Below, in pieces: positions 59,308 through 64,000 of a DNA stretch of 64,000 bases. The number at the start of each line of letters is the position of its first letter. Positions within the stretch are counted from its first letter, which is position 1. The position numbers and the translations under genes are program-made. The notes beneath the pieces were generated by a model. The model did no database searches. It was not told where the DNA came from and saw only the letters and a list, made by a program, of their open reading frames with translations. The DNA is from Medicago truncatula (Eukaryota > Streptophyta > Magnoliopsida > Fabales > Fabaceae): NCBI RefSeq assembly GCF_003473485.1, contig NC_053042.1, positions 39,770,762 through 39,834,761 of the forward strand, read 5' to 3'.

Positions 59308-60637
59308 GGTTTATTTGATTCATTGGTCCTCTAAATAATTTCAAATTTTTATTTTGGTCCTGTAATTAACAAAACACACGTCTTAGTCCCTCACTTTTTC
59401 CTCTGTTTAAATAATTAAAACTTTTGTTAGTAAGAGCCCATGTGGCAAAAAACCCAGAAAATAGGCTTCTTCCCTTGTGTTCTTCATCATCTTCATAGGA
59501 CTCATGAAAAAAAGAAAGAAAAAAAACCAGGAAAAAAAATCATCAAACAAAACACTATTAATTTTATTCTTCAGCTTCAACAAACGTTCACCAATCTCTT
59601 TTTCAATACCATCAATTTCATGATCCCCATTCTCTTCCTCTTCCCCTTTTCTTTGCTTCTCCAATAACTGAGTGGGTTTAATCCAAAAATCAAGGAACAC
59701 GTTGCCCATGGTTAATTTATCACGTTAGATAGGTGATGGATGATAAGATTACCCATATGAGAAAAAACGAGAGCTTTGTAGTGAGTTTGTAGTGAATACT
59801 TGGGTTTAATCCCAAAATACAAACAATGATTCACGTTCTTTCAGATCTGAATCGAAACACAATTTGTATAATTGGATTTTGAGAATTCTAATTCGGATTT
59901 TAAAGGTCTCAGATTCTGAAAATGCAAAATAGCAACATGCCAAGCTTTTCCTCCACATCCCAATCTCAAATCAGCCATTACCCCCGTTCACAAAAAACAC
60001 AAAGGTCGCGGTTTCCATATGATTATCATTTTTATTTATTGTGTGGTGGTGTAATTTTCTGGCTTTGTTTATGTTCTATCCATAATATTAAGCTGTTTAA
60101 CAAAAAATGATTTTAATCATATGTTGTTGGAATTTTTTTTGTTCTTTCAGATCTAGAATCATATGCTGCTGGAAAAAATTAAGGTTTGAAAATAATTTAT
60201 GATAGTGATGTGAGGAATCAATAGAGATCGATGGCAATAATGTTGTTGCTGTTGATAGTGGTTGATGTTTTTGGGCAAATGATGATGGTGTTGATGAAAA
60301 TTATGTTGAAGACAATGAATAAGAGTGAGGAAGAAGACGAAGAAAGAGATAATTAATTAGATGTTAATGGTTCATCGTAAGATAAAATAGACCTGCGTAA
60401 TTCAATGGTCATCCTTTCAAAAAAAGATCAAACGGTTTTAAAATAAAAAATTTAATAAGGTCTATGGTGGATCACTCTTAAGGTTGGTCCACCATAGACA
60501 TTTAGGGTTAAACTTAACAGCCAGGGGATTTATTTGGCAAACGAAGGAAAAAGTGAGGACCAAAATGTACGTTTTATTAATTGTGGGACCAAAATAAAAA
60601 TTTGAAATTATTTAAGAGACCATTAAATCAAATAAGT
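59308..60637. mobile_element. Non-autonomous DNA element with about 100-bp inverted ends
   Basis: The left arm starts at TTTATTTGATTCATTGGTCC, and the reversed right arm reads CTTATTTGATTTAATGGTC. Both continue AATAATTTCAAATTTTTATT and reach CTCACTTTTTCC. Design and size resemble the Mutator-type element at 27237-28531, but A-rich flanks hide any target duplication. Frames at 59407-59709 are low-complexity artefacts. Confidence 0.6.
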
Positions 60638-61123
60638 CAATAAAAAATGATAATCTCCAATTTAAATTGAAGGTTTATTTCCTGCTATAATTAAATCTCT
60701 CTCTTTATTTGAGAATTTAAAAAATTATCGTGGAAGAAGATTTTGGAGGACTTAAATAAATTCATTAAATCCTTTTATGTTTTCATAATAATATTCTAAA
60801 AAAGAAAATGCTACTTTTCCCAAAAATATAATTCAGATGAACACACGACAAATGTAACAGTGTAGCGTATAACATCTCTCCATTTTCATCTACCCATGTA
60901 TACCATTTTGTCCAAAAGATCCAACGGTTGCCATTAATTCGCAGTACCTTCGTGATGCATTTGTTCGCTACGAATAGCATAGCTCTTCTAAAAATTAAAA
61001 TAAAGATTTTCATCTCTTGTCCTCTCCTCTCCCCCCAAAATTAAGCTTTCATCTTTACTTCGGACTTCCCATGAAAACGTCAGAATCTGAGATAAATATC
61101 ATATTCAGCCTGTTGAAAAGATA
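60638..61123. other. Intergenic DNA, nothing recognised
   Basis: No coding, RNA or complete repeat signal seen by eye. Confidence 0.5.
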
Positions 61124-61270
61124 CTCCTTCCGGTTTCAAATATAATAAAAGATTCATTTTTTAGGTTCGTTGAATAATTAATGTATCTGATCTACATTGT
61201 AAAGCAGATACATTAATTATTCAATGATCCTAAAAAAAGAATATTTTCTTATATTTGAGATCGGAGGGAG
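61124..61270. mobile_element. Stowaway-like MITE, 147 bp
   Basis: CTCCTTCCGGTTTCAAATAT and, reversed, CTCCCTCCGATCTCAAATAT are the ends, with TA on both sides. AATTAATGTATCTG and CAGATACATTAATT form an inner palindrome, so almost the whole element folds into one hairpin. Confidence 0.82.
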
Positions 61271-61504
61271 TACTTCCTAGTGACCCACTTGGACGTGGTG
61301 CACTAGTCAATTATCCTCACCTTAGCCCAACCTCAAATTGCTTGCACTCAGGGGAGAGAATAGTTCTTCTGACCAACAGATAGAGACTTATGGCTTAGTG
61401 TGACACAATTTACCCTAAAAGTAACTAACTTAAAAAAGACAAAATTACGAGACAATTTGGTCCAAATAATAACTTTTAGAATAGATTAAGAAGTCGTTCA
61501 TGTA

Positions 61505-61600
61505 GGAATAACTCAATTGATAAAAATATTGCATGTAATGTGCAATACTCGAAGTTTAAACTTCGAATTCTTCATTTATTTATCTTATAGAATGAATTTC
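61505..61600 (+). mobile_element. Degenerate SINE
   Basis: TAGGAATAACTCAATTGATA resembles a tRNA box A and CGAAGTTTAAACTTCGAA a decayed box B, with GCATGTAATGTGCA between, as in the 34500-34650 SINE family. Edges are uncertain. Confidence 0.4.
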
Positions 61601-62855
61601 CAACTATTAAACTACTTGACAATTTTTTTTAATTAAAATCACATAAACTCTAAATACTATAAGTCACTTGAATCATATGCCTTGATGATAATATGTTATG
61701 TGATTATGTGTTTAAGAAGTCACTTAAATAAGCATTTTGTCCTTATAAATTTCTCCAAATAATGATCCTTCAAATATTTTCAGTCAACATTTTTTTATTT
61801 ATGTTTTTAAATAAACTGATGTGTATCTTTTATATTTTTTCACTCATGCTTAATGCATTATAAAATTTTCTCTTGCAAAAGTTTATAATTTTTTGACAAT
61901 GGGTGAATTAATATGCATTTTTATGTTTTGTTTTGCACTTAAAAATTCATATTTAAGTTATCTTTTCTTAAAAAATTATAAATTTATTTGGGAGAATGGT
62001 TATAATATTTTAAACATGGTTGTAAAAACTCATTCAAAAATATAAATGATACAAATGAGCTAACTTAAAAACAGAGACATAAAATGTTGGTTGAAAATAT
62101 TTAAAAGACCATTGTTTAAAGAATTTAAAAAAAAATAAAAATTGATATGTTTATAGAGGAGATTAAAAACTTATCTGTTTTGGTGAGCTTAACTCGTTTA
62201 TTTACCACATAAATGATATGTAGAACCACAAGGGAAACAAATGAATGTCAACATTCGAAATACTATAAACACATAATCACATACTGTGTACTTCCGTCCC
62301 TAATAATAAGATTCTTTTGAGAAAAAAATTGTCCCTTATAAGATCATTTGATATTTCCAAGTACATTAATTATTTCTTTACCAACATATCTTTATTTATT
62401 TTGCATCTTTTTCTTCAATCAACAATAAATATTATGTTGAAAACATAAATTAATTTTCTTTCTTAAGGATAAAATTATAAAAACAATAATAATTACATAC
62501 AAATTTAATACTACAACCAACTTTCTTAATCTCCGAAATTTTTGCAAAAGGTTCATATATCATCAAGGCATGCCAATGTTATATGCACGATTATCATCAG
62601 CTACTTCACGATATGATTTTAGCTAACTCCAGATTGATACGGGTAGAGAAGTCACCTTCAATCTCATGAATTGGATCTTGAAGTGATTAAGTATTCAACA
62701 AAAATATTCTAATAGTGCATCATATTAACTTAAGATATTTATATCCTACCAATGTCGCCCACAAAACTTTCATGGCCTTCTACTTAGATTTTATCAAGTC
62801 ATAACCTTGAAATCTATTTTCATTGGAAATAACAACGCTCTTTTTTTATTATAAA
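61601..62855. other. Intergenic DNA, nothing firm
   Basis: A single Stowaway-like end (CTTCCGTCCCTAATAATAAG near 62291) has no clear partner. No gene. Confidence 0.5.
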
Positions 62856-62867
62856 GAGAGATAATGC

Positions 62868-63009
62868 TCTTCTAGAAGTCCTAGCTCAACTGGTAAATGC
62901 CGAAATTGTAAGGCTGGACGTTGTGACCTGGGTTCGAACCCGGAACCTCACAGTTGTGTGTGAATTTATTTTCAGTGGATTACCACTTCATCTAAGATCA
63001 AAAAAAAAA
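62868..63009 (+). mobile_element. tRNA-derived SINE with intact promoter boxes
   Basis: Box A TAGCTCAACTGG (near 62882) and a perfect box B GGGTTCGAACCC (near 62931) are followed by a non-tRNA body and a poly-A tail of about 10. The flanks GAGAGATAATGC (62856-62867) and GAGGGATAATGC (63010-63021) form a 12-bp target duplication with one difference. Confidence 0.78.
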
Positions 63010-63021
63010 GAGGGATAATGC

Positions 63022-63471
63022 CCAGCCTCTGATGTATTCTATTTTTGAGAGGGTTATTACAAAGAGGGCTAAGTCAATATTTAATATCTTAATCGGTTAT
63101 CTATTTCATCTAATCGAATTATATATATAGGCTTAAAATTAAGGAGTTTTTTTTGTTGAAAAACTCACAAAAGGCTTAAAATTAAGAAGTTATTTGTTCA
63201 TAATTAAATGATAAATGAAATGCCTAACTTTGAAATTTACTTCTTTCCAATGTCCCCTGAAATATGTGTGTGAGAGAATAAAATCCAAAATAGCAAGTTA
63301 TATATAGTAAATGATAAATAAGTACTAAGACCCAAGAATATAGATTCATCCAAGTATACATGTAGCACTGCTTGTTTTATTTATAGTATTATTAGGCAGT
63401 GTATAACTTTTTCTTGAAGGAGGCAGTAATATAATTTATTATCATCCCAAAGAGGGATTCATTCGCGTTAA
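63022..63471. other. 3' flank of PR-4 gene 3
   Basis: Aligned with the flank of gene 2 (56150-56470), see there. No separate gene. Confidence 0.55.
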
Positions 63472-63636
63472 TTAACAATTAACAAAGACATAATCAACTA
63501 TAAGGTGACCCTTCTGGTAACCCTGTCCATTGGTATCAATTCGTTTGAAGACATTCACATCTAAGTCAAGTCCACCATTGGCGCACTGATCCACTATTCT
63601 CACTGTTTCCTGAGCTCCAGTTGCAGTATTTTTCAC
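63472..63636 (-). CDS. PR-4 / barwin-domain protein, gene 3, second exon only
   Basis: The exon opens after a CAG acceptor at 63637-63639 and encodes [18 protein letters not shown], then [20 protein letters not shown] and a C-terminus VDYVFVNC. It is the barwin C-terminal half, at the same codon boundary as exon 2 of genes 1 and 2. Unlike those, the protein ends at the last Cys, without the usual GD, because of an early TAA. The first exon is not found between 63637 and the window end, so it lies beyond it or is missing. Whether the gene is active is therefore open. Closest to gene 2. Confidence 0.8.
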   Translation of the reverse strand: MKNTATGAQETVRIVDQCANGGLDLDVNVFKRIDTNGQGYQKGHLIVDYVFVNC

Positions 63637-63639
63637 CTG

Positions 63640-64000
63640 CATCATCACCACTAATATTATTAATTCAACTATCAAAAGTAAACAAAAAAATCTCCTTGAA
63701 TTAAGTCCATTTAGAAGTCAACAAAAAGTCACCCAGAAAACTTTGAATCTTTGTTGGCTAGTTTGATTTTGAATCGCACTAGAGATTTTTTTTAAGCAAA
63801 AAAATTACTTATTCAAGAGTATAAGATATTTCAATCCATTATATTAAAACATTAAATCAAAATCATCCACATAGATTAAAGAGTAAAGACAGCCCAATAT
63901 GGATTACAGGCTAGAGCACACTAATATTAGAAAACTCAATTATGTATCTTTAATATATTTGCTACTACACATGGTCGCAATAAATCAACTCTTCATTGGT
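63640..64000. other. Intron of PR-4 gene 3 or flanking DNA
   Basis: AT-rich; no barwin exon 1 sequence (for example the conserved TGGCGTAGCAAATATGG stretch) was found in either strand. Confidence 0.5.

Noticed and set aside
62880-62945. Possible tRNA gene
   Set aside because: Box A and B are present, but there is no full cloverleaf, and the poly-A tail and target duplication show it is a SINE.
1-64000. CRISPR arrays, operons, bacterial-type systems
   Set aside because: No regularly spaced identical repeats with unique spacers; gene structure and content are those of plant nuclear DNA.

Overview
This is plant nuclear DNA, most likely from a papilionoid legume close to Medicago. It is AT-rich, has GT-AG introns and plant-only gene families (PR-4/barwin, CrRLK1L kinase, LRR receptor-like protein, DUF1685, WVD2-like TPX2 protein), and carries many small Mutator, hAT, PIF and Stowaway repeats. 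The species is inferred, not proven. Exons were joined by eye from GT/AG sites and reading phase, so each gene model remains a prediction. Layout: a six-exon WVD2/WDL-type TPX2 gene (+, 2086-4404); a two-exon linker histone H1 (-, 6641-7290); a repeat block at 8.4-13.1 kb with a TRIM-like cluster, a solo gypsy-type LTR broken by a Mutator-type MITE, and a Copia-like relic; an intronless LRR receptor-like protein (+, 15242-17518); an F-box/LRR shard and a duplicated 3' flank; a FERONIA/ANXUR-clade receptor kinase (-, 20558-23334); a repeat block at 24-31 kb with an hAT element inside a SINE and three Mutator-type elements with 9-bp target duplications; a DUF1685 gene (+, 32282-33101); an intronless PRA1 gene (+, 34864-35448) whose 3' flank is tandemly duplicated; a U1 snRNA gene with plant snRNA promoter and 3' box (+, 39811-39970); a prefoldin subunit 4 gene (-, 41471-43795) with a TRIM solo LTR in its long intron; and a same-strand array of three PR-4/barwin genes (-, 45.0-45.9, 56.5-57.1 and 63.5 kb, the last running off the window). 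The array is spread out by a Ty3/gypsy chromovirus fossil (47.3-53.0 kb) sitting inside an older LTR element, and by hAT and Mutator MITEs. The genes do not form one pathway. Receptor proteins, PR-4 proteins and a CrRLK1L kinase are typical of a legume arm region with defence or cell-wall signalling genes among housekeeping genes (H1, U1, prefoldin, PRA1). No new multi-gene system was recognised. The most informative items are the U1 gene, the dated nested insertions, the PR-4 array with a 43-bp identity patch, and the PRA1-flank duplication that supplies empty sites for two MITEs.
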